Shown here: one piece after another, positions 41,641 through 54,200 of the stretch | Layout of the letters: each line of letters begins with the position of its first letter | Position numbering within the stretch: position 1 is the first letter of the stretch | From: Diplolepis rosae | Taxonomy: Eukaryota; Arthropoda; Insecta; Hymenoptera; Diplolepididae | DNA length: 64,000 nucleotides | NCBI GenBank assembly: GCA_030998225.1 | Contig: JAPYXD010000275.1 | Location: 434,001 to 498,000, forward strand | Direction: 5' to 3' | Notes under the pieces: model-generated | The model's database searches: none | Seen by the model: the letters and a program-made list of their open reading frames with translations, nothing else | What the model was told of the DNA's origin: nothing | Made by a program: the position numbers and the translations under genes

Positions 41641-42956
41641 TTAAATTCTTAGAATTAAAAGTTGATGGTTGCAGAGATTCGTCTATAAATAAGAAATCAA
41701 TAGAATTTAGAATGTTTTTTAATCAAAACAAAAGTAAGAGAGCGTGGATCGATTATTTATCGTTGATTCGGAATGAAAAGTTAGATCGTGAACATAAAAT
41801 TCGAGGCACGTTTTTCCTCAAGAGCCGGGTGGCAAGAGCGATACGAATATCTAATTGTGTCGCGAACCAATAGAAATTACTGCTGCCGCGTTCGGAAGCC
41901 CTCCGCTCATGATTTGCATATTCGTTTGAAACAATATCCTCGAGCCAGCGAGCTGGTAGGTCGTTTTAACAGAGCAGGGGTGGCAAGCAAGGGACTATCG
42001 AGGTGGCAGGATTGGCACGGGGGATGGAAAACTGTGAAAGAAGGGCGTTCGACTGTTTCAATTAAAATAAGCATACGCTACCGGTTCGCCACTCACTACC
42101 ACCTTTTAACATTTTCCACTCTTACAGAACTCAGAAAAAAACTCTCACCCTCAGGATATTACCTAACGCCGGCACGACTTGAATGCAAAAACGGCCATAA
42201 AAAACTTCGTGATCTCTGTTTTTCGCTTGTATTTATTGATCTTTCGCAATACCTATACTGCTACTCAAATTACGAGATCGCACTTGTGTCATAAACTCCG
42301 CATTTTATTCAGGTATAAGTTCAAAAAGGGTGCTAGGAATTCCGTACCCCTTCTTCTCTTTAAATCCATACTCGAATTCTTCGAATGAGATATAATCCTA
42401 TATTTATTTATCAAATTATGCTGGAATAAGTTATAAATAGTGTATTTATGTAATTTATAATATGAATCAAAAACTCATGAATAACTACATGTTTATGGGA
42501 AATGTATCAATTACAGATTCCTACATTACCGGAATTTTATACCTACGATTTTTAAAATTGGCTTACAATTCTATATTTGTTCAACAAATTAATAATACTC
42601 AGCCGCCAATTTGTATTTCATAACAAAGAAATTTTCTTTATAAAGTTAATATATTAGTTAATAAACTCTATACATTTCAATTGCTTTACGTTTTGTTATC
42701 TACCTTAAAATAAATCATAAAAATGACACTCTTTTTGACGAATTTTGACCCGATACCTCTTTTTGCTTTGTCATCAGTTCTCTGCTGGAGATAGAATGAT
42801 TTTATTTTTTCCAATCCGCTATCTATTTATGGATATCGGTGTTGATACATTTCTGATACTACCCTATCTGACTGTATAAGTAGGACATCCGTATATCCTC
42901 GTGAATTATATTATCCGACATATCCATCTGTTTAAATCATTTCGTATCTTTATATG
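41641..42956 (+). other. GC island 9 with octamer motif and a 168-codon open frame
   Basis: Positions 41790-42190 are balanced in composition and look single-copy. ATTTGCAT, the POU octamer, occurs at about 41912. One frame is open from 41788 to 42294 but begins at a GTG, and no domain or signal peptide is recognisable (CRVRKPSAHDLHIRLKQYPR, WQDWHGGWKT). It may be chance in stop-poor DNA. Positions 42300-42956 are AT-rich with no gene. Confidence 0.3.
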
Positions 42957-44170
42957 AACGCACCCTGAAACTTTTTTAATGAACTGTCAATGTCAAAACG
43001 TTAGTTGAAGTCAACATTTTCATCATGGTAAAGTTCACGAACCAGCAACGTCTGGAAATTATTAAAAATTACTACCGAAATTCTGAGTCGGTGGTCGCAA
43101 CTTTAAGAGCGCTTACTCCAATTTTCGGCAGTAATAATTGTCCCACCCGACAGGCTGTGCGTGCTATAGTGGATAAATTCGAGACCAAATTTACACTATT
43201 GGACGTTCCGGTGCCAAAAAACGTCGTATTGCTCGAAGCGAAGAAATAATCGCAGCCGTAAGTGCATCGATTAAAAATGAGCCAAATCAGTCGATTCCAC
43301 GTCGTTCTCAAGAATTGGGCATCGCTCAAACGACACTGTGGCGTATTATGCGAAAAGATCTTGGCCTACATGCTTTCAAGATTAAATTGACTCAAGAACT
43401 AAAGCCTGTTCATTTGAAACGCCGAAACTTCTTTAATTGGGCTCTGGGAAAGCTTGAAGAAAATGAAGAATTTCATCAAAAAATCATCTTCAGCGATGAA
43501 GCTCATTTCTGGCTCATTGGCTTTGTTGATAAGCAAAATATGCGCTATTGGACAGCAAGAAACCCAAATGTTCTTCTTGAGACACCGTTGCATCCGCAAA
43601 AAGTGACTGTTTGGTGCGGTTTTCATGCCTGAGGTGTGATTGGGCCGTATTTTTTCGTGGATGAAAACGACCGTCATGTTACCGTCAATGGAGAGCGCTA
43701 TCGTGCTATGTTGGAAGATTATTTGTGACCAGAATTGGATGAGCTTGACATCAACGATATGTGGTTTCAACAAGACGGTGCCACTAGCCACACAGCACGC
43801 GTCACAATCGATTTATTGAAAGGCAAATTCGGTGAATGTGTTATCTCGAGAAATGGTCCGGTCGAATGGCCGCCTCGTTCATGCGATCTAATGCCATTGG
43901 ATTTCTTTTTATGGGGCCATATCAAGTCACTGGTCTATGCCAACAAGCCAGCAACTTTAGACGACCTCAAAGACACCATCCAACGCGAAATTGCCAACGT
44001 TCCGGTCGAAATGCGTGCCAAAGTGGTGGAAAATTGGGTCCAAAGAATCGACCGCTGCAAACGGGCTCGTGGTGGTCATATGACCGATATCGAATTTCAT
44101 TCATAAAATGTAATGTTTGCACTACACCCACAATAAATTTGAACTCAATATCTTAAATATTTCTGTGTTT
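42957..44170 (+). mobile_element. mariner-related DD41D (rosa-like) element
   Basis: The region is defined by the transposase pseudogene and its short flanks. Clear inverted ends could not be identified by eye, so the limits are approximate. GAACGCACCCTGAAAC at about 42956 is a candidate left end. Confidence 0.55.
43025..44106 (+). pseudogene. DD41D-type transposase with two stops and a frameshift
   Basis: It starts MVKFTNQQRLEIIKNYYRNS. The first helix-turn-helix is followed by a frame change near 43210-43250, then the second HTH (RRSQELGIAQTTLWRIMRK). The catalytic domain has the first Asp in IIFSDEAHFWL and the second in WFQQDGATSHTARV. The third, in LMPLDFFLWGHIKSL, lies 41 residues after the second, the DD41D spacing reported for rosa-type elements. 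TGA codons at about 43630 and 43727 interrupt it, and it ends HMTDIEFHS before TAA at 44104-44106. All three catalytic residues survive, so it is nearly full length but dead. Confidence 0.85.
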
Positions 44171-44510
44171 TATTCATAGATAAAATTGTTATGTCCCTAT
44201 TAGAAAACCCTTTACCATCTTTTTTTGAATGGCTTCTTATAATGTCATGATTTTCTCCTTTTGGCATTTGTTAGCTGACACTCTTAGCTTGATTTACAAA
44301 CAAATTGCACTTGATTTCGTTTACAGTTGTTAGTTTGGCATCAACTTTAAGATGGAGCGTAAAAACGAGCATTTTTGTCATATTTTGCTTTTTTATTTCC
44401 GTAAAGGAAAGAACGCAGCAATTTGTTTCTCTTGCTATTTTCATGTTTAAAAAAAATCCTAAAAAACCACCTTTTTTATGAGCCACTGATGAGGAGACCC
44501 CCTTAAGGAA
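44171..44510. other. Intergenic, no gene recognised
   Basis: The minus-strand frame at 44271-44513 has no domain. GACCCCCTTAAGGAACACA at about 44497 joins this spacer to the family W copy and contains TTAA. Confidence 0.4.
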
Positions 44511-44988
44511 CACATTCTCATAATGACACTCGCGCTTCGTGTCAATTTTCTGTATACATTTCTGTAACTTTTCAATAATTTACATAATTAAAAAAAAACC
44601 TATTTATTTTCAAGTATCTGATGAAGGAAAAAAATTCGTAGACTGTTTTTAAGCAAACGATTTTTTATTTTAACGCTTATTTTATATGAAATTTTTTATT
44701 TTTTCAAAAACAAAAAAAATGCTCTCATTTCTACAATTTCAGTCTCGGAACTGGCTGGTTAACGAACTCATGTTCACTTTTTCGGCTCCGATAAAGTATA
44801 CCAAAGCTCAATTCAATCCGATATGTCTATCGAGAGTTCTCGAGTATACGACCTACTACAGACAGACAGACGGGCAGACTTACAGACAGACACTTTTCGT
44901 AAAAACCGGCTTTTCTGACTCAGGGGTTCTCAAAACGTAAAGATATGATGAAAATTTCGAGAGTGGTTTTTCACATAAAACCAATACC
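44511..44988 (-). repeat. Repeat family W, copy C, internally deleted
   Basis: Both termini remain: ACACATTCTCATAATGACAC with the CGCGCTTCG mini-hairpin half, and CTTCTCATACGATGAGAATG. The central half of copy B is missing. The CAGACAGACAGACGGGCAGA microsatellite at about 44862-44895 corresponds to the GTCTGTCTG block of copy B. Confidence 0.65.
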
Positions 44989-45111
44989 TTCTCATACGAT
45001 GAGAATGTAAAAATAAGTATCTCTTAATTAGGCTTGATGTGTTGTATACATATGTATTTTATCTTCAGATATGAGTAACTGGAATTTCACTTTCATATTT
45101 GTTCAACAGTG

Positions 45112-45121
45112 TATATATATT
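45112..45121 (+). promoter_or_regulatory. TATA box upstream of a signal-peptide exon
   Basis: TATATATATT lies 64 bp before the ATG at 45185. A start about 30 bp downstream (near 45145) would give a short leader. Confidence 0.45.
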
Positions 45122-45184
45122 TAGTTCGTTAGTGAGTTACTCTGTTACTGTCTATAGACATTCACAATCAGAATACATCACAGT

Positions 45185-45266
45185 ATGTTTCTTCTGGAAG
45201 TTAAAAAAATGAAGTTTGTGCGTCTTATAGTTTTTTGTGCGGTTTTACATTCTGCTTATTCCCAAG
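45185..45266 (+). CDS. First coding exon of a probable secreted protein
   Basis: The frame opens with ATG at 45185. The second ATG at 45209 begins a textbook signal peptide, MKFVRLIVFCAVLHSAYSQ, with a basic start, a hydrophobic core and a small-residue cleavage region. Immediately after the Gln codon the exon ends in CAAG/GTAATT (donor at 45267), phase 1. A TATA box precedes it. Small secreted insect proteins such as immune peptides or venom components often have such a short first exon. No later exon could be recognised in the following 1.3 kb, so the mature protein is unknown. Later exons may lie beyond the retroelement cluster, or the gene may be broken. Confidence 0.45.
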
Positions 45267-47216
45267 GTAATTTTCACTAGAAATTACAATTGTACTATCT
45301 TTGATTTAAATAGTTTGCGAATACTGAGATCTTTTTCATTGATAAAATACATTTGAATAATTATATTTGATGAATATACTAGCACGAAATTCAGCTCCGT
45401 GATTTCTATGGATGAAAAAGAGTTTATTGCTTTATTAATTGATTCATTTATTGATTCTGTAAAATGTTTTTAGAGTAAAATACATAATGTAATAAAACTA
45501 TTCTTCTATTTCCTGGTGTTTTTTAGATTTTCTATCAGAATTACTATAATCTCATACCATTATTCTCTATTACTCTTGATTCATTGTTAGTAACTCCGAA
45601 TAGTGGAATCATTCGACACACTTTTTACGTGATTTTCATGCATTTTCTGGTCCGTAAGTGAATACTTTTCAAAATTGCCATTGTTACAATGTTAAATAAT
45701 CTTCTGGAAATTTCAGTGAAAAAGTCAGTGGGCTGAAATCCCAAATTTCTGGCCAAAACTCAAAAAGTTAAAAATTTTTTTCTGAAATGTAGAGTCTTTG
45801 AGGTTTCCTGGGTTATTTCAAAAATAACTTGGAAAATTAAAAGTTAAAAATGCCGAATGGTTCTCAAGAAAGAGTAATATTTTAAGCTAAAACTTACACT
45901 GAAAGACTTTTCGTTAGAGTAAATGATAAAAATGAATGGAAATTTAGTATAATATTGTTTTAAAATTGCGAAAGCCAAGGTTCTATTACACTAATTTATA
46001 TTACGGCATCGAAACTTAATATAGTCATAACAGTCTTTTAAATATGTAGAAGGTAAATTAGTATTTTAAATGCCAAATATTATGAAACACCATTTAAAAA
46101 ATTAAGAGTACAAAAATATGATATTTGTTTAGAACTTCGATCAAAGAAATCTATAAAAAAATATAAATTAAGATTTTTTGGTATGAGTCATAAGCTAGTT
46201 TGTGAAGGCCTGAATCCTTATGTGTCTACGTTGGCCTGGTCATTTTTGCCAATATGTACCTTTCTCAAAGCTTCGTATTGACAACGTGGGAAAGTTTCCA
46301 TAGTCCTAAGTTTAGAGTTTCTACGGTATAAAATTCTACGTTACATCGAAAATGACTCTAAACTTGGAAGATCCTTTATAGCGTTTTTCTAGTAATCCTC
46401 TGTACTATGGGCAAGGGCACGTTCCTACCTCCAAGAGGCTCACCCTCATAAAACCCTTCGAGGCAATTATCTTGAAGATGCTGTCCAAATGTGGTTGCCA
46501 GTTGTCTTACGGTATATGTTTTTGATCATTTTGTGCGATGTTGCCAGCACTTGTAATCTTGTCAATGACACCACTACTCTACGAATTTTCATAGCAACAT
46601 AGGAAAGGATGAACGCTACCCTTGCCTAACCTCTTAGGAAGTTTTTCCTGAGGAAGGGAGATGGCTGCCCTTTTTTCACCCTTCACGTGGCTTTTTGGGG
46701 TTTCTCTCAGAGACGCCGAATGTGGTCTCCAGAAGATCCCCATTTTCCTATTAACGGGGTGGGATTTTAACCTCTTTTGAATTTCCACCCCGCTTTCCAA
46801 AAAGCACCTATGGGTGTTGAGCATGCCACCCAACACCTCGGCGGCCTCATTGACACTTAGCCGGTCCCGGAAAACACGGCCAGACCAGTCCCGCTTTGGA
46901 GAACACAGAATCCGACGTCTGTGTTCAATACGCACAACCTGATCAAGGTCCTGAAGGGGATGGCTCCTTATCCAACATGGCACACCACCTCGGCAGAGCG
47001 AGGCTCACAGCAGCCCCGCCTTCTCATGGCTCGGGAGAGACACCACCAGGTGGCGGGGCAGTTCCCGCGGGATGCCATACGGGAACGATCAGTTGGGCTC
47101 TTCTTAGTCGCAGGCTGAAGAGGAATGCAGTATCCTCTCACGAGGTTACATGCACCAGTTCACTCACAGCGTGTACCCCTCTCTCAACTTGGGATAAACC
47201 CGTTTATATTTATGGG
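45267..47216. other. AT-rich DNA, then unclassified GC-richer block
   Basis: Positions 45267-46200 are AT-rich, possibly intron of the signal-peptide exon. Positions 46200-47200 change to balanced, retroelement-like composition with long open frames on both strands (for example 46579-46983 minus and 46896-47270 plus). I see no RT, zinc-finger or protease motif, and the two strands' frames cannot both be real. It may be the non-coding tail of a retroelement. Confidence 0.3.
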
Positions 47217-48224
47217 GCAAAATTCGTCAAGTGTACCCGCCTAAAAACTTTTTGTCTCCGATTTCCTTGAAAGTCCGCGAAATTATTGTCCTAGTGAACC
47301 TCTTTTAATTCCCCTAAGAGATCGTCTCTAGTACGACGGGTTGTCAGTAAACAGGGGCTTGAATTTTCAACCTTTTACCGCGCACGATGATACTCAATTA
47401 ACCATAGCTTCTACAAAAGTTATCTGAATTAATTTTTTTATGGAGGTCCTAGAAACATTTTTTCATCAGCTTTACGCTAAAGGCAATGGTTTTAGATAAA
47501 AAAATATATTTGAGCTTCGTTTCTTAATTTTAAACATATTTTTGAGCTTTTCTCCAAGTGCGGCCGTTCCAAAATTATGTTTTAAAAAAAGCTTGATTTT
47601 TTCCCTTTAAAATGAGCCATGGTTGAAAGTCGGGCGAGAGAAATTGGTGGAGATATATAACACTTCTTGCGCGCGGTTTCTGCGTCGTAGTGCAGCTAGG
47701 CGCCACGATCACGACGTACCGTCCATTGGGAACTTATTTAATTGTACTTTGTATAATTTGTTCGTAAAAATGTTATTTTTGTCTGGTACGAAATTAAAAA
47801 TAAAAATTAATTTGTAATTCGGGGTGATTTTTTAGTGTGAGTCCCCTCGCCTCTCACATCGAAAATTAGTCAAATAATTTGCTTATTACAGTGTATGTTT
47901 AATATGTTTAAAATTAAAAAATGAAGTTCAAATAATTTTTTTTATCTAAAGTCATTGCTTTCAGAGTAAAGCTGATGAAAAAATGTTTCTAAGACCTCTA
48001 TAAAAAAATTAATTTGGATAACTTTTGTAGAAGTTATAGTTAATTGAGTATCAGCGTGCGCGGTAAAAGGTTGAAAATTCAAACCCCTGTATACTGACAA
48101 CCCGTCGTACTAGAGACGTTCTGTTAGGGGAATTAAAAGAGGTTCACTAGGATAATAATTTCGCGGACATTCAAGGGAATCGGAGACAAAAAGTTTTTAG
48201 GCGCGTACACTTGACGAATTTTGC
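47217..48224. mobile_element. 1-kb inverted-repeat element inside the gypsy remnant
   Basis: The left arm (47217-47510) begins GCAAAATTCGTCAAGTGTAC. The right arm (about 47938-48224) ends GTACACTTGACGAATTTTGC. The arms match over nearly 300 bp (AAAAACTTTTTGTCTCCGAT, GTACTGACAACCCG-type blocks) at roughly 90% by eye. The 430-bp centre has no transposase. The right border cuts the gypsy reverse transcriptase right after GFRLILGK. The superfamily is unknown, and no target duplication is evident. Confidence 0.7.
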
Positions 48225-49852
48225 ACCTTACCTAGAATGAGACGAAATCCGAAATTCTTTAATCGTTGGAAGACCACGCGAAGATGTTTCTTGCGTTCCT
48301 CCAGATTAGATGAAGACACGACAATGTCATCGATATAGCAGAAAACAAAGTCTAAGTCACCGTGGGCCTGGAAAATGTACTGTTGAAAGGTCTGATCGGC
48401 GTTGCGTAATCCAAAAGCCATCATATGGTACTCAAAAAGACCGAAGGGGGTGATGACCGCGGTCTTAGGAATATCTTGTTCTGCGACAGATGACGATAAT
48501 CACTGCAAATAGGCCAGGAGCCATCCTCTTGCGAGCCATGTGGATTGGAGAAGGCCAAGGGCTGCTTGAAAGCCCAGAGATTCCGAGATTTAAAATATTC
48601 TGAAACTCGTTTTTAGCGATAGCCAATTTCTCTGGCTTTAAGCGTCTAGCACGCTCTGAGATGGGTGGCACTTTTAACAAAACCAACCGAACTCAGACTT
48701 GTCGTGGTGTCTATCAAACCAGAATCGTGCAAAACGAGTACGAGGTGGTAGTGCGCAAGAAAGACGTCACCCAAATAGGGTTGGGAACTGCGACCACACA
48801 AAAATTCCAAAAAAATTTTCAACCAAGTTTTAGATCAAGAGAAATCCGTTTCTCTCCGAAAGTTGAGACCAGTGAATTATCAGCCGTAAAATGGACTGTA
48901 TCGGATGGTTGAGGCTTTGCACTCGGGTCTACAGGCAGAATCGAAATATCAGAACCTGTCCACTAAAAATACCAAATTGGACTCGGAATCTCGAATGCGG
49001 AGGCGTTTGGAAGTGTCATTTCCTGTGTCTGTTGCCTTCGTGCGTAAAGGCTCACTTAGTTTCCCTTCTGTAAAGGGGAAGGTTCCCAGGCACAGGGTTG
49101 AATGCAATTCTGTGCCTTCTTACCATACTTCGAGTGATAATAGCACAATTTTCTAGACTTGCTACTTTTAGAACGCGAGTGCTTTCTGATAGTGCATAAT
49201 CTGAAAGAGTATAGGCTCAAGAGAATCCGCCATAGGGGCAGCTAGAGCAACTGTCACAGATGGCAGAAAATCGGGTGGCTTAATGCAAGCTTCGGAAATG
49301 TAAAAAGCGTTAGGTTGATATGTTTCAACTATTTTATCGGCCATTTGAGCCAGAACCTGTAAATCATCTGCGTTACCGACCGCTAAAATAGCTCTGACGT
49401 GAGCAGGTAATTGTTCGAGAAAAATGGATTTTATAATATCGTTGCTGCAATCGAATTCATTTAAGTTCTTCAACTGAGTCAGAAGGAACGATGGTTTTCC
49501 GGAAGTCAAAGATTCTTCTTTGAGAAGTTGGCGAAGGTGCGTTTCCCCAGAAATCGAAAAGGATGATATAATTCTCTCTTTAATTAGAGTGAAAAGATTA
49601 CGAGGTCAAGGACGGATAGATATATCTTTAATGCAAGCCAAAACGTCAGGCTTGAGACATTCGATCACGGTATCAGCTTTGGTTAGTTCAACCGTTCTTT
49701 GGGCAACGTCGAACGAAGATTCCACTTGAAGAAACCAAAGATTCGGATAATTTGGTAAAAATTGTGGGATACGCGGTACCCGGTAAGCTTCAATACGGTT
49801 AACCTAATCTCCGGCAAGATCATCTCCCTGGTTATTTTTGTCCCCGTCAGAC
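48225..49852 (-). pseudogene. Ty3/gypsy retrotransposon: gag, protease and partial RT
   Basis: The gag start is at 49852 (minus strand). It is followed by a capsid-like region typical of insect gypsy elements (FLPNYPNLWFLQVESSF, then LLTQLKNLNEFDCSNDIIKS and FLEQLPAHVRAILAV at 49300-49500). A retropepsin-like GSDISILP lies near 48960 with its catalytic Asp-Thr pair damaged, then RT begins (KVPPISERARRLKPEKLAIA at about 48680-48620). RT continues to MAFGLRNADQTFQQYIFQA and the catalytic YIDDIVVSS (48320-48340), where the 1-kb insert ends it. RNase H and integrase are missing. Multiple stops and frame changes make it non-functional. Confidence 0.8.
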
Positions 49853-50915
49853 ATAATGGTGAATTTTGTAATAACCAGTAGATACGGTAAAAAGATAATA
49901 AGCTGTTTAATATAAGCTCTAAACTCCTTAATTGTTATGTCAAAACTGCCTGTAAAATTCTTTTTTACATGATATTGTTATTAATTAGCTTTCAGATATA
50001 CCTTATCCCAAAGAACTGCCGAGTACGGCAAAGCTCAGCTCATCGTTACATAATGTACTATTAAAAAAATTTTGAAAAGTTGAAATGGCAAAGGTAATAT
50101 ACTTTCTAAATCAATCAGGATCTGACAGGTTTGCAATCCGTAGTCCATCACTTCTTGTTTTGCAATCAGTTGTTTTTTCTGATTTGGCAGAAAATTAATA
50201 AAAAAAACTTATTTCAAATTAAGTTGCACTTTTAACCCTAGATATCGTGTGGGGGCCTAGAAGAAGTAAGAATTATTCGTCATTTATTTTTTTACGCGGT
50301 GAAAAATAGTTGAAGTAATTTTACTCAACTCTGTCGATTAAACTTGGGACATTTGAATATCTATTCAATCCTAGTCGAGTAAAATGAATTTAGTAAATAC
50401 CTAATCCACCCAAAGAGAATAACAATAGGCGTTACATGAGAAAAGTAAGCAGTTGAGTAAAACGTTATCGACGACAGGGCATCAACATGCGTCAGTGGGT
50501 TAACATGAAATGTATAAGTATATCACCGACGCTTGACGAGCTTCAAACCGTAGTTCGGTAAAATGAGCATCGGGCGTATTATTTGAACTGGCAATGGTAT
50601 GGTTCTCTCAAATAAAAAAAAATTCTTACCTTGAGCCTGCCATTAGTCGTCCGATGCATACATATATACATAAACAGCATACAAATAAATTCACACCATT
50701 CAGTCGTGGCCAATCATATTTATAATCACTAGTACACTTAAACATATAACCCTACATAAATAAACCTAATAAACTAAAACTTATAAGTAGGACGATACGC
50801 TTTCGTCGAATCACGCACACGTTAGCTTATAGTGCTGGGACATAAAACTTGGTACTTTGTTATATAGTGACTGCAAGAGTTATTCAGAGCTTGTGAGAGT
50901 AAGTGTCGTGACTAG
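49853..50915. other. Upstream of gypsy gag; possible leader or LTR remnant
   Basis: No gene is seen. On the minus strand this would be the 5' leader and LTR of the gypsy remnant. A CTATATAAC TATA-like motif (about 50855) and an AAGGTAAGAATTT donor-like sequence near 50620 are suggestive, but no second LTR copy was found to prove it. The BEL element starts at 50916. Confidence 0.35.
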
Positions 50916-51159
50916 TGTAATTTTGCTTCTTAATGTGACGGGTTTAGGCAGCAAATGGTTTCAATCTTCTCCGTAAGATATATATTTTAAACACAACACA
51001 CTAAGTATGTTACATGTAAAGTTGAGTTACAGTGGATCAACAATAATGATAATTTCGATGTTGAAATAATGTTTGTGAGAAAGGCATAAGACCGACTCAG
51101 ACAACGAGTTCCGAGAACGGTGGTGTTGAAAAATATACTAAACTAGGAGAAAAATAACA
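50916..51159 (-). repeat. BEL 3' LTR
   Basis: The LTR reads TGTAATTTTGCTTCTTAATG to AGGAGAAAAATAACA on the plus strand (TG...CA limits), 244 bp. It differs from the 5' LTR by about a dozen substitutions and a few short indels, so the insertion is not recent. Confidence 0.85.
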
Positions 51160-51295
51160 TAGAATTACATGTGTAAAATGGACATAATATGCTCTAAAAC
51201 AATTGATGTGATTGATAGTTAAATATGAATAACATACATACAAAAAATAGAATTGTCAACAAAAGATATATATGTATGTACAAGTTGACAATAAT

Positions 51296-54200
51296 CTAGA
51301 CATCGTTGTTGAAATAGGCAGATGACATAATCGTGTCAGGCTGCGTTTGTAGGTTCCCGTACTCGTGCGTACTGATACCACACGAACTAAATATTTTATC
51401 TTCTCCCGGATACAAGTCGACAATGCGACCGAGTTTCCAACTCATAGGTGGAAGATTGTCTTCTTTTAGGATCACCAATATTCCAATCTTAATAGCATCC
51501 TGTGAAGTAGCTGACTGCCACTTGCTGCGATTGATCATTTGATTCAGATACTTCTTGTGCCACCTTGACTAAAAATGTTCCCTTAAAACCAGTACTTGTT
51601 GCCAGGCTGATAATCGACCCTCTGGAATGCTGCGTAGATCTTCCTGTGGGAAGCTGGTTAACAAACTACCAATCAGGAAGTGGCCAGGAGCCAGTGGAAG
51701 GAAGTCATTTGGGTCTGTGGAAAAGGGTGAAAGGGGGCGAGAATCGTGAATTGCCTCGATTTCAACAAGGTATGTCTCAAATTGTTCCTGAGTCAGTAAG
51801 ATGTTACCTACAATGCGTAATAAATGGTGTTTGAACAACTTTACTGCCACTTCCCAGAGTCCATCAAAGTGTGGAACTCGAGGAGGAATAAAATGCCATG
51901 TGATTTTTTGTTCTGTTAAAAATTTCTGAACCGAGAGCTCCTGTTCTGCTGATTGAATGACGCTATATAATTCTTTTAAGGGGGTCCACCTATGTAAAAT
52001 TTTCGAAAAATCGATTTTTTTTTTGGCCATTTTTTGTATCTTTAAGATATGACTAATGATGTCCTTAAGCAATTTTCATGAATTCAACATAATTGCAGAT
52101 TAAATGTGAGTCTACAATACAAAGTTCTGTTGTGATCTGCAGGGTTGAACTGTGTGGGAACGTGTCTCCAACTTTTTTGTTCTGTTAATGTTTGGATTTC
52201 TGCAACGCGATTGGCTTCAAAGATCTTTAAAGTATGGGATGGATTGTTTATCCATTGAAGTGCAAGCGTGGAATCTGACCAAAGGTGGGTTTTATTCACT
52301 TGAATCTTGAGCGAATACAGTAGTGGTATAAAATTTCGCTAACAAAATAGCGTAATTCAGTGCGTAAAAGTGCATAATTCAAGTTATGGAATTGTAGTGC
52401 TTTTGAGTGGCGCAATTCGCGATTTAGAGCATACGAGAGATGTGTGATGCTTTCCCTGCGTGTCAGTAGAACGGAGACATATACACGCACCGTATGCCTT
52501 TTCACTGGCATCACAAAATCCGTGTGATTGAAATTTGATCTCATTTGAAACTGTAATGCGCCTCGGAAATTGAATATTATTTAAAAGAGGTAATTGATCG
52601 TGATAATTCACCCAAGATCTTTGTAGACTCAGAGGAACTGTCTCGTCCCACGGAAGTTTTGCTTTCCAAAGATATTGAACAATGATCTTTGCTGATACGA
52701 CTACTGGACCCAGTAGACCCAGTGGATCGAACAATTTCACGATTTGTGAAAAGATCGTTCTTTTTGTCAACTTGTTGTTTGATTCCGCGAGATTAACTGT
52801 ATATATGATTGAATCCTTGCTTGGATTCCAGAAGAGTCCAAGGAGTTTAATTGTTCCAGTGAAGTCTAAAGACATGTTTGAGTCACGCGAATTGCTTTGG
52901 AAGTCGCTAGTGAGTCTGGGATCATTTGAGCCCCACTTGCGAAGATTAAAACCTCCTCTGCGCAGAAGTTCAATCAAATTGTTTCGGAGAGAAAGAGCTT
53001 TATCATATGTGTTTGCTTCCGTCAAAAGGTCATCCGCATAGAAGTCTCGTTTTAGTATCGCTGCTGCGACTGGAAAATCCTTGCATTCATCTCTGCCAAC
53101 TGATGAAGTGTACGTATGGCACTAAAGGATGTGGATGCGGTACCAAAGGTTACCGTGTTTAAAGTGTAAACCGTGATTGGATCGCCAGGAGTTTCGCGCC
53201 ACAGAATTTTGTGAAATAATCTATGCTCGTCGCATAATTGAATTTGCCGATACATCTGCTCTATATCAGCTGTAATTGCAAAAAGAACCGTTCTGAAACG
53301 AGTAAAGGTCGAAAAGAGGTCGTCTTGAATTGTTGGACCGACCAACAGAGAACATTTAACGATACACCTGACGAAGATTTGCAAGAACCATAAAAAACAA
53401 CCCGTGTTTTTGTGGTTAAGCTGTTGGCCTTTAGAACTGCACGATGTGGCAGAAAAAATCCACGATTGGATAATTCTTCATTATTTACAGGTGTCATGTG
53501 ACCTTCCCTTGAATAACTCTGAATGCTCTCAAAATACTGAGTTTTGAGTATTGAATTTTTATCAAATTTGTGCTTGAGAACGAAAACGATTAAATGCGGT
53601 TTGTCGCGATTCACCGATTTTTTTTTATTCCCGTTAAAGGTCAAATGGACCGTGTATCGACCTGACTCATCTCTCTTGGTCGTATTCTTGTAATATGCCT
53701 CACAAGCTTCTTCTTCTACTGAGCGCATAGAAACCTGTGTACTTGACTCTAACTCCAATAAAAGAAATGTCTGCAAATTTGATAAAATTATAATAAACCT
53801 TCGCATGTTCTGCAAGTGTTTGATGGAAAGATCCTGCCACCTCCCAACCTAGTTCTGTTTCTTGGAAAACAGCAGGATGACTGGTGATTAGAATTTGCCC
53901 GGAACGCAAGAAATGATAAAAATATTGTGCGCCGAGAATCATGTCGACTTCGGCAGGATTGTGAAATCCTGGGTCAGCGAGAAATAGACCTTGTTGTATC
54001 ATAAATGAGCTACGGTCGATAGGCATTGTTTGCATAATACTGCCTATGTCTGTAACTACAAACAAAGAAAGATGATGTTCTTGATTATTATATCACGACC
54101 TAATAGTAGCTGTTGCCGTATATTTTATGCTTGCGGCAAGATTGTCTACTGCCTGAAGTGGAATGTCAATAGCTACCTTTTCAATACTGATTTTATTTGC

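Noticed and set aside
41788..42294. 168-codon plus-strand open frame
   Set aside because: It begins at GTG, has no signal peptide or domain, and sits in an island where stops are rare on several frames. Kept only as part of the island description.
44482..44500. CTGATGAGGAGACC, hammerhead-like box
   Set aside because: No GAAA partner or complementary stems nearby; chance match.
46579..47270. Open frames of about 124-134 codons on both strands
   Set aside because: No retroelement motif could be found; possibly the non-coding tail of an element. Not called as genes.
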